Part shown: positions 63,513-64,000 of the stretch, piece after piece
Numbering within the stretch: the first letter of the stretch is position 1
Layout: every line of letters starts with the position of its first letter
From: Saccharina japonica
Taxonomy: Eukaryota > Sar > Phaeophyceae > Laminariales > Laminariaceae
Reading direction: 5' to 3'
Length of the DNA: 64,000 bases
NCBI GenBank assembly: GCA_008828725.1
Contig: MEHQ01002578.1
Location: forward strand, 1 to 64,000
Notes under the pieces: model-generated
Database searches by the model: none
Told to the model about the DNA's origin: nothing
What the model saw: only the letters and a program-made list of their open reading frames with translations
Translations under genes and position numbers: made by a program

Positions 63513-64000
63513 TTGAACTTTCTTATTTTAGTCTAGTCCCGGAGAAGACGTTTTCCCTAGCAATAGGACTGCACAACGAATTGTGCCTTGGGCCCAGTCC
63601 AGTCACAGGGAGGGGTTAACTTTCTGAAAGTTTCTGCGCTGATGTGGTTGGGTAGAAAGAACGGGTTAAATGTGAAGACAACACACACATTTGAATTTAT
63701 CAGGGTTCTTTACGGTGCGGTTTTTTCCTATCGGTTCGGTGCGGTTCGGTGCGGTTAACCGCACCGAACCGCACCGAACCGATAGGAAAAAACCGCACCG
63801 TAAAGAACCCTGATAAATTCAAATGTGTGTGTTGTCTTCACATTTAACCCGTTCTTTCTACCCAACCACATCAGCGCAGAAACTTTCAGAAAGTTAACCC
63901 CTCCCTGTGACTGGACTGGGCCCAAGGCACAATTCGTTGTGCAGTCCTATTGCTAGGGAAAACGTCTTCTCCGGGACTAGACTAAAATAAGAAAGTTCAA
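63513..64000. repeat. Perfect palindrome of at least 488 bp, reaching the window end
   Basis: Axis between 63756 and 63757 (GGTT|AACC). Every base I compared from 63513 pairs with 64000 inward, with no spacer and no mismatch. Its left arm plus 63443-63512 resembles the reverse complement of about 4005-4185, so the sequence is a dispersed repeat that has been mirrored. The axis region is built of CGGTTCGGTGCGGTT units. Confidence 0.9.

Overview
This is eukaryotic nuclear DNA. Coding sequence is sparse, exons are joined by GT-AG introns, and most of the 64 kb is repeats: SINE-like elements, an LTR element, hAT-like and piggyBac-like elements, MITEs, microsatellites and blocks of short palindromes. 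The dynamin-like (Mx-type) GTPase and the ankyrin-repeat protein are compatible with a large-genome stramenopile, perhaps a brown alga. That placement is inference; no rRNA, organelle or intact tRNA gene is present to fix it.

The best-supported gene is a complete dynamin-family GTPase on the minus strand. Four exons read in one frame: 40337-39429, 14813-14541, 14246-13689 and 12918-12655. They give about 667 residues with GTPase, stalk and GED regions. All three introns are phase 0, and the first is about 24.6 kb. The central third of the window is therefore intron. It holds an LTR retroelement of 4.8 kb lacking visible pol, SINE copies, foldback elements, a CAATT-rich palindromic array and several coding-like fragments of unknown nature. 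The second clear gene is a plus-strand ankyrin-repeat protein at 54001-55356. Around it (56.6-59.4 kb) and near 4.3 kb, 40.6 kb and 45.9 kb are isolated exon-like segments with good splice signals but no recognised family.

Layout: 1-12.5 kb, MITEs, dispersed repeats, one acidic exon and an ACTCCGAGTA palindrome block; 12.6-40.4 kb, the dynamin gene and its giant intron; 40.4-53.2 kb, SINE copies, two hAT-like elements with perfect 8-bp target duplications (one nested in another element) and a piggyBac-like mini-element; 53.3-55.4 kb, tandem duplication, (CTA)n and the ankyrin gene; 56-59.4 kb, candidate exons and a minisatellite; 59.5-63.2 kb, palindrome arrays dominated by TAACATAATGTTA; 63.5-64.0 kb, a perfect palindrome of at least 488 bp running off the window end.

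The most unusual signals are: the decamer CTATTAATAG, scattered in unrelated contexts and looking like a 6-bp insertion into CTAG; several unrelated sequence families sharing one architecture of many short palindromes at loose 25-65 bp spacing; a dynamin whose G3 and G4 GTPase motifs both depart from consensus; and an LTR element coding for a protein with a repeated [FY]P[FY]DPGK motif.
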